From Pseudopyrenochaeta lycopersici (taxonomy: Eukaryota; Ascomycota; Dothideomycetes; Pleosporales; Pseudopyrenochaetaceae): a stretch of 64,000 nt of DNA. Below are positions 1 through 10,129 of the stretch, in pieces; within the stretch, counting starts at the first letter, position 1; every line of letters begins with the position of its first letter. The stretch covers positions 1-64,000 of the forward strand of contig NHZP01000023.1 of the NCBI GenBank assembly GCA_003313425.1, read 5' to 3'. Under the pieces are notes generated by a model that saw only the letters and a list, made by a program, of their open reading frames with translations, had not been told where the DNA came from and did not search any database. The position numbers and the translations under genes were made by a program.

Positions 1-38
1 ACGCTCCCGCTGCCACAACACTCCGTAGAGCGATCCAT
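1..38 (-). CDS. U0: 5' end of a cassette gene, cut by the window edge
   Basis: An ATG at 38 opens a frame (MDRSTECCGSGS) that runs off the left edge. A TATA-like element lies at about 181-194 and a GCCAAGAG element at 219-226, as in other cassettes. Between about 270 and 290 the promoter jumps from the CTCCATGTGTT element to the CGCTTACAGGGGG element. It therefore lacks the roughly 90 bp that hold the CTATG/CATAG palindrome and CCAAT box elsewhere. Product unknown. Confidence 0.35.
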   Translation of the reverse strand, partial: MDRSTECCGSGS

Positions 39-412
39 CGCACCTAAGCTATGTACAACATGTACTGTCGTATGACGCTTATCTAAGCTTCATCATATTA
101 ACTCCATACCCTTCGCTCCCGAAGAAAAAAGGACATACCTTAACGCACTCCTTGCGTGATTGCACAGTGGCGCAAACCACTTTTATATTGAAAAGCGTCT
201 ATCCAGCAATTGGACTACGCCAAGAGAAGATCATTCCATAACAAGCGATGAACCGCCCACTCCATGTGTTCCCGCCTCCACGTGACAAAAAGGCTAGCGC
301 TTACAGGGGGCAGCGCCTCTAGGCTTTAAAAAGCCTAACCCTCCGGTGCTATCTCCAATAGCAGGCCCTGCTTAACGGTAAAGTGGCAAGGGTAACCAGC
401 ACGAGGCTGGTG

Positions 413-475
413 ACCACTTGACAACTTTCTAGTGAAAGGAATCATATATAGGCAAAACGCCACACTAGAAAGTTG
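413..475. repeat. Cassette site 1, long form
   Basis: 38-bp site (413-450) with core TTCTAGTGAAAGGAATCATA. Arms CAACTTTCTAGTG (422-434) and CACTAGAAAGTTG (463-475) are perfect inverted repeats. The loop holds TATATA and a GGC-AAAA-CGCC mini-hairpin. To its left the stem ACCAGC/GCTGGT is present. Confidence 0.97.
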
Positions 476-560
476 TCGGAGGGCCCGTGCCCCCATCACA
501 ACCCATGTCTGCGCTCCCCGCCACACCCAACGTGACCCAACGTGACTGTCAGCCACACAC

Positions 561-582
561 AAAATGGACTTACGCATTTTTT
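561..582. other. Conserved hairpin with homopolymer run (common region)
   Basis: On the plus strand AAAATG and CATTTT pair around GACTTACG and are followed by a T run. Nearly every cassette has the equivalent about 100-150 bp right of its site, for example 2120-2143, 14775-14800 and 22635-22655. The stem varies in concert (AAATTGG/CCAATTT or AAAATG/CATTTT) while the loop stays similar. It looks like a 3'-end or replication structure; its function is unknown. Confidence 0.6.
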
Positions 583-655
583 CTTGGAGAAGATTCGATG
601 TTCCATCTGAAGGGCTCACACCCTTAACAATATAGCTCCGTACCACTCCAGTACA

Positions 656-1574
656 TTACTCCTCGTCATACTCCCGCTCTTCCAAACACAACATTCGCAC
701 CCTATTGCACATCAACCAAGGAAAGACCATCGCCCATTGTCCCAATAGCATCTGTAACACATCCATGCCCAGGTTGTCCCTTAAAAGGCTTACAATAGTA
801 CCTATCCCTCAACACAAACCTGCGTTGGACAGCTGGCTTATCAAGACATGCGCGACAAACAACACTGGCACTGCAACCGCAATCCAGTTCACCTGAATAG
901 AGGCCTCCCTCCAGTAAATAGAACATATTAAGTCCTTCCCACTGAAGGTTCCCTTGACACAGCTTGACAATGTCAGGGCAAATCCTACGCTGCAATACAA
1001 TCAATGCATCCACACTAAGATCCGCAGACGTAGCTACCGTTGCCGATTCGCCGTACTCACGATTAAACGTAAAAACAAGGGCCACAACCGGCCGCGGCGT
1101 TACCACACCTTCATCAATAACGGGTTGAGCAGGATGCCACGACACTCCCTCACCATTCGGACAACACGGAGGGACTTTGCCACTTTCCTTCGTGAGCCAC
1201 CACTCCAAAGATAAAGACTCTTCTGTAGAGACTTTGCACGTAATCGAGACAGGCGCTCCATGAATACTACTTCCTAGTTAGCTCTGCACTATGCATACTC
1301 CATGCATAACCAATGAAAGGAGACGCATACAGCGTGTAAGATCTGTAAGTACAGACAACTCCATCTCAGTTCCTTCGAAAGGTGCTAAGGGAACTCCCGT
1401 AGGCTGACTCTGCAGCCAGACCCTACAAAATGACTCTCTCCAGAACATCATCCGGGACACAATGTCCACCAGCTCTGAAAACGTCGACCCTGCGACAAGT
1501 GACTCCATCACCATAAGCCATACATCCCGAGAGAGGCCTCCGCCATGCTCCGCCATATACTCGAAGAAACCCAT
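656..1574 (-). pseudogene. U1: F-box-like WWLTKESG protein, frameshifted copy of U20
   Basis: Exon 1 is 1574-1331, the phase-1 intron 1330-1267 and exon 2 1266-656. The N-terminus has an F-box-like block (DVWLMVMESL, then STFSEL). Exon 2 has WWLTKESG and the Cys-rich block. It matches U20 (30687-31605) but differs by small indels. A missing base near the splice acceptor (around 1255) and an extra A near 722 shift the frame so the C-terminus differs from U20. All differences noticed from U20 are indels, mostly in homopolymers or two-base repeats, so sequencing error near the contig end is as likely as real decay. Confidence 0.6.
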
Positions 1575-1720
1575 CCGGGTACGCTACGCGAAAAAGGATT
1601 AAAAAAAGTTAAACAATATAGAGCAGTCCCTCTATGACAATTGTAGCTACCACTACAAAAAGAAAAGCACAAAGTCCCTTACAAGAGTGAAGCACATCCG
1701 TGAACACAGCTCCCCTGTTG

Positions 1721-1818
1721 TAGTTATATAGATATCTACCATAGATGCTGCCAAGCGAAACTACTCTATAGCAGGCAGACAACTGCCCACTCCATGCTGT
1801 CTATGTTCATAGACCAAT
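1721..1818 (-). promoter_or_regulatory. U1 promoter
   Basis: TATA box at about 1724-1731, ATTGG (CCAAT on plus) at 1814-1818, a CTATG-TT-CATAG palindrome beside it, and a GTCA-GA-TGAC palindrome further upstream near 1856. Confidence 0.6.
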
Positions 1819-2001
1819 CAAAAGCCTGATTGAAATAAAATGCGGCACAGCAGGGTCAGATGACCCGCACCGTCCGTGCTTCGGCTTGCTTACAGGGGTC
1901 TTTACCTCTAAACCCCAAGTGGTTTAACACTTCGTTACTCGCTCCACTCGCAGGCAAAGCTTAGAGTAAAGTGTCAGGGGTCAAGGAGCGCAAGGCTCCT
2001 G

Positions 2002-2052
2002 ACCACTTGACAACTTTCTAGTGAAAGGAATCATATATACACAAGAAAGTTG
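2002..2052. repeat. Cassette site 2, short form
   Basis: Complete 38-bp site (2002-2039). The second arm is the imperfect CACAAGAAAGTTG and no mini-hairpin lies in the loop. It is flanked by the stem AGGAGC/GCTCCT, which differs from site 1 but still pairs. Confidence 0.95.
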
Positions 2053-2531
2053 AGGGCAGGGTCTGTGCGCTCTCCGCGCCACACCCCCCAACGTGGCTCG
2101 CCGTGCCCTCCAGCCACAAAAAAATGGACTTACGCATTTTTTCTTCAGATTTGATGTTCCATCTACAAGGGCTCCCACCCTCGAGCACTTAGTCAATTTT
2201 CTGCTCCGCTTACCATCAATCCTGCCCACACTGCTCCCACAGGCATATATGCCCGGGAAAAAAATTGTGCGCACACAACACACACATCCTAGTCAATTCA
2301 AGTCAACACTACTCCTCATAGCAATGGAATAGACACTGACCAATACTACAGAGGACGCATCCTGCCTGCCGTGTCCCACTATTGAGACCCTATGCATCCA
2401 ATGAACATGCTCTGAACACAACGCAAAATTAACAGAGCACAACCTCATAGCGTACGAAATCTATACCACATGGTATAACAAAGACAACTGACATATACCT
2501 TAAGCACAGTACCTATACCCAAACGCCTTCA

Positions 2532-3128
2532 TTATGCGCAAATAAGACTATTACCGTAACTCCTCCTCCGCGTCCAATAAAAGAGGAGTGCCACACCGCC
2601 AGAACTCCAATGGCGCCGAAAACATAGACAACTCTTGGTCAAACGCGTAACCAAAGGGCGCACCTCCTGTAGTACCCAACGCTCTGCATTGGCATCACCG
2701 TACCCTCCAGAACACGCCTTCACGCAAGGCCTCCGTCCCCAAAGCGTAACATGTTTTCCCAGATCAAGCGCTTCGCGACTACTGCATCCACCAAAATCAA
2801 TGAACACGTCTACCCAGACGAAATTGGCAGTAGGGCGCACGGCATGCTGGCCCCCGGATACCACCATACAACACACTGCACACAGGATCACCAACAGGCG
2901 AGGCATCCGCGTCAAGTGCACCAGCACCAAGGCAAGCTGCATGCCAACGTGTCCCTACCGGCAAAGACTTGCGAAGAATCGAAGATACCTCCGCTCCGCT
3001 CGGGAAAACACCTGTTTAAACCGCAGCTTCACAAAGCGAACCCCTCCCTGGGCATCCCGTAACCGGAACTCCTGAATGTATGCGCCAACGATCCCACCGA
3101 GGCACAATCATAACACAACGCTACGCAT
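2532..3128 (-). pseudogene. U2: secreted-type protein frame with two internal stops
   Basis: One frame runs from ATG 3128 to a stop at 2532. It is interrupted by TGA at 3110-3108 and by TAG just before 2951. The N-terminal part around the TGA would read as a signal peptide (MRSVVL, then LCLGGIVGA). The last part (from Met 2942) has a second hydrophobic stretch (MPRLLVILCAVCCMVV) and several cysteines. I found no GT-AG intron with a CTAAC branch point that removes either stop. It is a decayed gene or one with unusual splicing, unrelated to the WWLTKESG family. The unit is still 1577 bp long. Confidence 0.4.
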
Positions 3129-3270
3129 AGAGTCAGCCAAAGTTACTACCAGTACACAGATCCTCTGCACGCATACCACGCGAGATCTATACAATGCAGT
3201 CGCAATGTAAAAAGAGACGAAACTACACATAATAGAGAACACTCCGTGAGCGGGGAGAGAGCCTTCCCCC

Positions 3271-3371
3271 TCTTATATCTCTCGATATCTGTCCTTGCGC
3301 TACGCCAAGAGAACCTAATCCCTAGTTAGCAGAGCGCTGCTCACTCCCTGTGTCTATCGCCATAGCCCAAT
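3271..3371 (-). promoter_or_regulatory. U2 promoter
   Basis: TATA-like TTATAT at about 3272-3279 and CCAAT at 3367-3371. A GGGGA/TCCCC inverted repeat lies between the TATA box and the CACTCCGT leader element. Confidence 0.5.
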
Positions 3372-3578
3372 CAGAAAGGCTGATTGAGAGGGTGGTGGGG
3401 CCAGGTGTGTCTCCCACGTGCAAACCAAGGTCAAGTGACCCGCACAGTCCGTGCTCTGCCTTTGCTTACAGGGTGCAGCGGCCCTACACTCTAAAGAGTT
3501 TAACGCTCCCGCTACTCGTTCCACTCGTCGGCCCTGCTTAGATGTAAAGTGTCGAGGGTCTCCAGCGCAAGGCTGGTG

Positions 3579-3630
3579 ACCACTTGACAACTTTCTAGTG
3601 AAAGGAATCATATATAGCACTCGAAAGTTG
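3579..3630. repeat. Cassette site 3, short form
   Basis: Complete 38-bp site (3579-3616). The second arm is the imperfect CACTCGAAAGTTG. The left stem is CCAGC/GCTGG. Confidence 0.95.
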
Positions 3631-4027
3631 TCGGAGGGGGCCCGTGCCCCAACATGACCCATGTCTGCGCTCCCCGCGCCACAGCTAACGTGACCCTGCG
3701 TGACTGTCAGCCACAGGGAAATTGGACTTAGCCAATTTTTCTGCAGATTCGATGTTCCATCTGAAGGGCTCCCACCCTCGATGACTAAGCTCCGGCGTCA
3801 CAAACCCTCTATTATTCTACTCCTATAAAATATACTCAGTATACATTGCTCTACCCAACTCCTATTTTTTTCAGTTTGAAAGAAAAAGAAAACTAAAAAC
3901 ATAATGCATACAAGTACTTACTTTTAATTCGTAACCCACTGTTTAGAATAACTCTACAACAGCAACCTTACCAAAAGAACTACACTTAACGTCATAACTG
4001 TACTCTCTTGCATAACAAGAGTACAGA

Positions 4028-4822
4028 CTACAACCTAGAGCGTCCGCAACTAAGCCAAGGGAGATTAGAAGGCTTTACAACACCGGCTCCGTCACTGAGC
4101 CCAGTAAACCACCTATTCTCTCCGCCTAAACGTATCCCACTAAACGTATCACAACGAGTAAAACGTGGCTGCCCTTCATACAGCAGTCCACAGTCATCAC
4201 ACTCCATAGTCCAGGTGCACCCGCATCCAACGCTACTGGAAAATCGCCCTTGATCAAGTGCGTCAAAGAGCGTATCGACCTCCTCCGCCTGCACGAGGTC
4301 TCCACGCCGTGTATGAAGATGGCACAGCAAACTGCGCGCCAACACATCCAATGTCTCTACTGACAGCTCTGCAAAGACAACCATACTACGTACAGTAAAG
4401 TCCCTCAACAAACTCACCTTCCAGATGAGAAGTGCCTGCCTAGGAACACTACGTGCACACAGTTCCTTATAAGCGTTTAAACACCCCGTGTGCTGTTCCT
4501 CCACACACTGGGTAGGAAGGCATCCGCTCTCCTTGGTGATCCACCAAGATACAACCCCATTGAACTTCACATCACACGTGACCGACGCGCCGCACTCCGC
4601 CAACGCTACTACTCTGTCAGTTGGGGGACCTCCCCCTAACTAGAAGAAAGGAAGTATCCACTTACTGTGAATGTGCCTCCGCACCCACTCCATGTGATTG
4701 TCAGATGGTGACAATACACGAACAGTAGCCCCTTCAACAAGGCTGTCCAGCCAACTTCGTACGTGGACACCCAGTACACCAACGTCCATAACCGCGTTAC
4801 TGCCTCCAGCGTGTGACTCCAT
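4028..4822 (-). CDS. U3: WWLTKESG-family cassette protein
   Basis: Exon 1 is 4822-4666, starting MESHAGGSN, and ends in phase 1 at a perfect GTAAGT donor. The intron is about 60 nt with branch point CTGAC inside a stem (AGTT-bulge-GGGGGA paired with TCCCCCAACT). Exon 2 runs from about 4605 to 4028; three tandem AGs (at 4612, 4609 and 4606) give the same frame. Exon 2 carries WWITKESG, the VETLDVLARSLL helix, a CGC...C Cys block and WFTG-SD-G. The family lacks a signal peptide and membrane segments. It has a CxC...CxxC-like pattern that could bind zinc, but I recognise no named domain. Confidence 0.65.
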
Positions 4823-4880
4823 CACAGTATCGTAAAAGAAGTGTTCTATAAAAACACACTCCGTAGCAACAGATTCTCTG

Positions 4881-4981
4881 TTATTATATATAGGCATATC
4901 CATCCTGTTCTTTGCCAAGACACGCTAGTCCCTAGAGAGCAGCGGACTGCCTAGTCCCTACGTCCATATTCATAGACCAAT
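4881..4981 (-). promoter_or_regulatory. U3 promoter
   Basis: TATA box TTATATATA at about 4884-4892 and CCAAT at 4977-4981. An inverted repeat AACAGA/TCTGTT lies between the TATA box and the CACTCCGT leader. Confidence 0.6.
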
Positions 4982-5161
4982 CAAATGATTGATTGATAAA
5001 AAGAGTGGCAACCCATGGTCATCTGACTCACATATCCATGTCATGCTTTGCTTACCGGGGTCTCTTGCCCTAAACCCCAGGTGGTTTAACGCTTCGCTGT
5101 TCCCTCCAGTCACGGCCAGAGCTTAGAGTAAAGCCGTCGTGGTCCGAGCGCAAGGCTCCTG

Positions 5162-5213
5162 ACCACTTGACAACTTTCTAGTGAAAGGAATCATATATAG
5201 CACTCGAAAGTTG
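5162..5213. repeat. Cassette site 4, short form
   Basis: Complete 38-bp site (5162-5199) with second arm CACTCGAAAGTTG. The following 100 bp closely match those after site 3. Confidence 0.95.
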
Positions 5214-5399
5214 TCGGAGGGGGCCCGTGCCCCAACATGACCCATGTCTGCGCTCCCCGCGCCACAGCTAACGTGACCCTGCGTGACTGTCAGCCACAGG
5301 GAAAATGGACTTAGCCATTTTTTTTGAAGGTTCGATGTTCCATCTGAAGGGCTCCCACACCCTTACCGACTGACCTCCGGTAATCCAAATTCTTCATTG

Positions 5400-5730
5400 T
5401 CCCCACAACGACGTAAACCCTATATAACATAATTAATATATATATAAATATACTACTTTTGTTTTACAAAATAAAACAAGTATGAAATAACATACCTTCC
5501 TATTATTTTCCAATAATCTCCATACTACAACTCCCCTTGTATATCTACACTCCGCATCCTCGACGTACCTACGTAAAATCAGATAACATATCTACCCATC
5601 TATGATTACCAAGACACTCCATAGTACGCGTACACACTACTAACCTAATTTACCAATAATGCACTTACCTTACAACTAAACAAGACCAAAGGTAAGAGAA
5701 CATTACGATAATTGAGTTTCGCAAACTCTA
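5400..5730. other. AT-rich 3' spacer of U4
   Basis: A stretch with TATATAAATATA and no supported ORF, between the common-region hairpins and the U4 stop. Every cassette has such a spacer; its length varies inversely with gene length, keeping the unit near 1.58 kb. Confidence 0.5.
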
Positions 5731-5799
5731 CAACAATTGAATGACAGAGACAGCTCCCTAGCCTCTACGTTACACCATCAACATCTCTGGAAAACAACG

Positions 5800-6387
5800 C
5801 TACGCGCCACCGCCAACTCTTACATGGCGAGGACGTACAGATATTTTTTTGTTTTTTCCTGCACGCAACCTGCGCAGGCCCTGAACAGCACCAGCAGTGC
5901 ATACAAAGCTTCCTCCAAGTCGATCTCCACGACCATCACAGAAGCGCTGGCTACTCCGTACAAGACTTTCATCAACAACGTCATGAGAGGTTCCCTCTAC
6001 GTCCGCCAGCGTTGGAAACCGCCCTAAATCACATACAGCCTCCAGCAGAGGACACGTCCGCGACAAAAAACACCCATCGCTCTCTTGGGTGCTAGGTGTA
6101 TCCACATCGATTACATCAAAGCATAGAAGTTCCACATCTCCGAGCCAATCTAGGACGATATCCATGTTTATAGGGCTACCCGCCACGATCCACACTGTGA
6201 AAAGACATGAAGTGGGATACACTTCCTGCAAACAACCAAAAAGCAGAGTACCATCTGCACAGGACGTCGCCAACTCCGCCTGCAACTCCATCGTCAATCG
6301 CTGCACCCAGGATGACTTCATGATGCTGCTACCACAGACCAGCTGCACTTTAAAGCAGCGACACCTTGCTAATGATTCCATCATCAC
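5800..6387 (-). CDS. U4: uncharacterised 195-aa cassette protein
   Basis: A single open frame from ATG 6387, with two further in-frame ATGs directly after it. No intron is needed. The protein is acidic to about residue 130, with a DIVLDWLGDVELLCFDVIDV stretch, then a basic C-terminus. It lacks the WWLTKESG and CxC blocks and shows no signal peptide. Position, strand and promoter are as in every other cassette, so it is probably a real gene. I cannot assign a function. Confidence 0.5.
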   Translation of the reverse strand: MMMESLARCRCFKVQLVCGSSIMKSSWVQRLTMELQAELATSCADGTLLFGCLQEVYPTSCLFTVWIVAGSPINMDIVLDWLGDVELLCFDVIDVDTPSTQESDGCFLSRTCPLLEAVCDLGRFPTLADVEGTSHDVVDESLVRSSQRFCDGRGDRLGGSFVCTAGAVQGLRRLRAGKNKKISVRPRHVRVGGGA

Positions 6388-6454
6388 CTACTAAAAGAGA
6401 AGAATAAAAAAATGTTCATAGAGACTGAACATTCACACTCCGTGCAGAAATGCT

Positions 6455-6551
6455 GTTTATATGTTAATGTCTATGCTGTCTTTGCCAAGACACACTAGTC
6501 CCTAGTTGGCACGAGTGTGCCCCTTCCATGAATCTATGTCCATAGACCAAT
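6455..6551 (-). promoter_or_regulatory. U4 promoter
   Basis: TATA-like TTTATATG at about 6456-6463 and CCAAT at 6547-6551, followed by an AATCAAATGATT inverted repeat. Confidence 0.5.
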
Positions 6552-6734
6552 CAAATGATTGATTGAAATAAAATGTGGCAACCCAGCGTCACCTGACTCA
6601 CACGGTCCGTGCTGCGTGTTGCTTACAGGGGGCAGCGCCTCTAAACTAATTCTAGTTTAACCCTTCGGTACTCCCTCCAGTCGTAGGCTCTGCTTACAGG
6701 TAAAGTGGCAAGGGTAACCAGCACGAGGCTGGTG

Positions 6735-6797
6735 ACCACTTGACAACTTTCTAGTGAAAGGAATCATATATAGGCGGTTCGCCACACTAGAAAGTTG
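6735..6797. repeat. Cassette site 5, long form
   Basis: Complete 38-bp site (6735-6772), perfect second arm CACTAGAAAGTTG, loop mini-hairpin GGCG-GTT-CGCC. Confidence 0.96.
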
Positions 6798-7068
6798 AGG
6801 GAGGGTCTGTGCGCGAAATCCGCGCCACACCCAACCCATGTGTGCTCTCCCGAGCCACACTGACTCTGCGTGTCTTCCAGCCACACACAATTGGACTTAG
6901 CCAAAAAAATTTCAATGTTTTTTTTTTGGACTTACCGTTTTTTTGATTTTTGTTGTTCCACAACTCGATATACTGAATCTGTTTACACACTCTATACAAC
7001 CATTCCATCAATCAGGCATTCGCCCACTAAATAAACAAAACCTCTGTCCCTTACAATAAAATAAGGCA

Positions 7069-7956
7069 CTACGTACTACAACCAGTTCCTTCCGCACATG
7101 CACACTGCAACCACGGCGTACAGTCCTCTGTAATACAACCCCTGGCGTCTGTCACGCCATGAAACCATGACTGTGGTTCAACCTCTTCCAATGCATCATG
7201 ATGACCCCAGTACGGTGGCAACACACCAAACAACCGGAGCCGTTTTGGGACCGCCTCGCACTCACCACACGGTAAAAGATAACCTTCCAGGCCACACGCG
7301 CAGTCACGCCTGCTACTAAAGAAACCACGCTCCAACAGGTTCCAATACCCCATATCTCCCAAGTAACGCGCATAACGATGATAGGACGCCCCGGGAATTA
7401 TCCGATGCCGTAACACATACAATGTATCCACAGTTAACATCGCAATCCATGAGGAAATACGTAAACAGCGAGGAGAGACGCTCGGGGGGAGCGCGCGTTC
7501 ATCAACAACTACCAAGTAGGATGACACAGAAGAAGCATCCGCTTGCTCAATACACTCGCACGGGGTAAGTCCACTCTCCCTGGTAAGCCACCATGTTCGT
7601 CGCCTACTCATCCTAACGTGAAGTGTCACTGAAACACCTTGCTCCACAAGAACTGTCCCAGTTAGTAGGGAGTCTCTCAACTTATATAGAGAGAAAAGAA
7701 AGCACTCGCCGTGCACGTGATCCATCACCATATCCAATTCTATATCGGTGCCTGAAAAGGGCTCCAGGCATACTCCCTCGGGCTGCATCCGCACCCACAG
7801 TCTAAAGAAACATTCTTTAAAAAAGTCCATCCGGTACAGGCTGGCCACCAGCTCTGAGAACGTCGACCCCGCGACGAGTGACTCCATCACCATCAACCAA
7901 ATATCGCCTGGAAGCCTCCTTCGGCGATCACCTGTAACAAATGTGAAGAACCGCAT
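7069..7956 (-). CDS. U5: F-box-like plus WWLTKESG-family protein
   Basis: I start at ATG 7956 (MRFFTF), which aligns with MGFFEY in U1/U20. The longer frame to 8052 would run through the conserved leader. Exon 1 is 7956-7710, the intron 7709-7653 (57 nt, GC donor GCGAGT, branch CTAAC, acceptor ACAG) and exon 2 7652-7069, about 276 aa. The intron is a multiple of three and stop-free, so it also reads through. Residues about 15-40 form an F-box-like block (LPGDIWLMVMESL). PFSGT ends exon 1; LVEQGVS, WWLTRESG, a DCACG...CGEC motif and WFHGVTDARG follow. F-box proteins recruit substrates to SCF ubiquitin ligases; that role is inference here. Confidence 0.65.
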   Translation of the reverse strand: MRFFTFVTGDRRRRLPGDIWLMVMESLVAGSTFSELVASLYRMDFFKECFFRLWVRMQPEGVCLEPFSGTDIELDMVMDHVHGECFLFSLYKLRDSLLTGTVLVEQGVSVTLHVRMSRRRTWWLTRESGLTPCECIEQADASSVSSYLVVVDERALPPSVSPRCLRISSWIAMLTVDTLYVLRHRIIPGASYHRYARYLGDMGYWNLLERGFFSSRRDCACGLEGYLLPCGECEAVPKRLRLFGVLPPYWGHHDALEEVEPQSWFHGVTDARGCITEDCTPWLQCACAEGTGCST

Positions 7957-8026
7957 CCTGCTACTATTGCTACACAAAGACACCACCTCCGTGGTAGAGA
8001 GAAGAGGCAGAGGGCACACCCCTCTC

Positions 8027-8126
8027 TTAACTACTCGTCGTCCCAAAGACATGGCAACGCCAAGAAGCGTTAGTCCCTAGCGAGCAAAGACGTGCCCATT
8101 CCATGAGGTTATCGCCATAGCCCAAT
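8027..8126 (-). promoter_or_regulatory. U5 promoter, TATA degenerate
   Basis: CCAAT at 8122-8126 and GCCAAG at about 8059-8064 are kept. The usual TATA position holds only CTTAACTACT (about 8027-8036). Confidence 0.4.
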
Positions 8127-8331
8127 CAGACGAAGAATCTGATAGAGTGTGGGGCCAAGGGTGCCACCCACGTGTAACCCAGCGTCATCTGACTCACACA
8201 GTCCGTGCTGCGTGTTACTTACAGGGGGCAATGGCCCCAAACTACAAGTAGCTTGACGCGTCCGCTTCTCGTTCCACTCGAGGCCACAGCTTAGATGTAA
8301 AGTGTCCAGGGTCTCCAGCACGAGGCTGGTG

Positions 8332-8383
8332 ACCACTTGACAACTTTCTAGTGAAAGGAATCATATATAGCACAAGAAAGTTG
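8332..8383. repeat. Cassette site 6, short form
   Basis: Complete 38-bp site (8332-8369) with second arm CACAAGAAAGTTG. The 70 bp on its left are almost identical to those left of site 7. Confidence 0.95.
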
Positions 8384-8639
8384 TCGGAGAGGCCTGTGCG
8401 CACAATCTGCGCCACATGTGTGCTCTCTCGAGCCACAGCATCCTGACTCAGCATGGCCGTCAGCCACAGCAAAAATGGACTTACGCTTTTTTTCTTCAGA
8501 AGACGGTGTTCCATCTGAAGGGCTCACACCCTTACTAAAACAACAACCTCCAACGCCATCAAAGATTACGATGCCACGAAATATCAACAAGTTAAAAGCT
8601 ACACACTATAAAATGTTTACTTTAAAAAACATAAAAAGA

Positions 8640-9030
8640 CACTTCTAGCATATAAGCAACACTTATAAGAATGATATACACAATACTAAGAGTACAAAAA
8701 AAACATACATCATGTTCATACCGAGTCCCTACACTGGTCAACAACTTGAGCGTTCGATTACGATAATAACGCTCTTCTACGTCGATTCAAGATAAAAGCA
8801 GCTTATTCAGGGTTCTACCACTTACTTGAGTAAGGTCGTACACGTACAGCTGGACCTCCATACTACCGAGAGCAGTGTACTGTTGCGTAGGTACACTGGC
8901 AATACGATAGTATTAACTAAAGTCCTTCTTCAATAAACACAACCTGTTAAGACGCCGTCCCAATGCCTCCAGCATAGCTCTACTGCAACAAAGATAGTAT
9001 CTCAATAGATACCAAACAATACTACACAAC
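8640..9030. other. AT-rich 3' spacer of U6
   Basis: About 390 bp with no supported ORF, between the common-region hairpins and the end of the short U6 gene. It is one of the longer spacers in the array. Confidence 0.5.
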
Positions 9031-9031
9031 A

Positions 9032-9491
9032 TTAACCATGTCCAGCCGATATCCAGCCGTCAGAATTCTCAGACATCGTTAGGGAAGCCCTAATCAAGGT
9101 ACCCTTGTGTTTCTCCGAAAACATACGCTCCAACTCAAGAAGAAGATGTTCCACTGCTTCCCTACGACTACCCCCGTAGCGTGACAACACAATCTCATAC
9201 CTTCCAGAAGGAGATGTACAACACACACCGCCATCCGCGGATACAAGCAGCGGGGTTCGAGCGTTTCCTCGAACCATAGATGCAAACACTGTGTCCCCTA
9301 CTAGAGACCACACCGTGGAAAACAGCCCACCCGGACTGGCACCAAACAGCAGCATACCCATTGCTGCAACAGAAAGTCAGCCCTGACAAATACAGTGCAC
9401 ATGCACGCAACAAATACATACCATTTGCCTGCTCCGCAAGCAGGGCTACATCAGCCACGCCCGAGCACTTATCATTGAACCCCCACTCCAT
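9032..9491 (-). CDS. U6: uncharacterised 133-aa cassette protein
   Basis: Exon 1 is 9491-9422 (MEWGFNDKC), the intron 9421-9364 and exon 2 9363-9032. The donor is GTATGT, the branch point GGCTGAC and the acceptor TTGCAG. The intron is again in phase 1, although the protein is unrelated to the WWLTKESG family. The frame is open up to 9572 but has no ATG there. The product has a hydrophobic, Gly-rich start of exon 2 (MGMLLFGASPGG), then a mixed region with a C-terminal helix (EAVEHLLLELERMF). No known domain recognised. Its promoter has lost the CCAAT box. Confidence 0.5.
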
Positions 9492-9909
9492 GGGAATCAG
9501 AGGCGGATCGCTGCCCGCCAAAAGAGGCTCACGCAGTTGATGAAAAGATACTACCGTACAATTGTGCTCCACACAAAGTCACCATACATAACATGCTCCA
9601 CATGTACCCGCAGTATACACACGGAAAGAAAAGGGCATAGAGACACTACCCTTTGCCTACGCCAAGACTATTATTCCATAATGCGCCCACTCCGTTGTGT
9701 CCATAGCTATGAACATCTAGTAGATGTGAGGGCAGGGGTGCTCCTCACGTGCCAACCCAGCGTCATCTGACTCACACAGTCCGTGCGTCTGTTGGCTTAC
9801 AGGGGGCAATGGCCCCAAACTACAAGTAGCTTGACGCGTCCGCTTCTCGTTCCACTCGAGGCCACAGCTTAGATGTAAAGTGTCCAGGGTCTCCAGCACG
9901 AGGCTGGTG

Positions 9910-9960
9910 ACCACTTGACAACTTTCTAGTGAAAGGAATCATATATACACTCGAAAGTTG
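9910..9960. repeat. Cassette site 7, short form
   Basis: Complete 38-bp site (9910-9947) followed directly by the imperfect arm CACTCGAAAGTTG. Confidence 0.95.
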
Positions 9961-10129
9961 ACGGAATGGGCCCGTGCCCATCACAACCCGTCTGTGCGCA
10001 AAACGCGCCACAGCAACCCAGCGTGACTCTGCATGACCGTCAGCCACACGGAAAATGGACTTACGCATTTTTTTTTGATCTTCGGTATTCCATCCCAAGG
10101 GCGCCCACACCCTTCCTGACTGACCTCTG

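Noticed and set aside
320..360. TAACCCT motifs near the CTTCG hairpin as a telomerase RNA template
   Set aside because: The motif is present only in some cassettes; other copies read TTTAACGCT, so it is a by-product of hairpin covariation.
561..582. Hairpin plus T run as a bacterial rho-independent terminator
   Set aside because: The genes have spliceosomal introns and eukaryotic promoters, and the T run is on the non-coding strand; a bacterial terminator is not plausible.
3108..3128. Alternative genetic code with TGA as Trp
   Set aside because: Other cassette genes use TGG for conserved Trp and end at TGA or TAG; one disrupted gene is not enough.
7957..8052. Upstream start of U5 at 8052
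   Set aside because: It would translate through the conserved GGAGTG leader; Met 7956 aligns with the start of U1 and U20.
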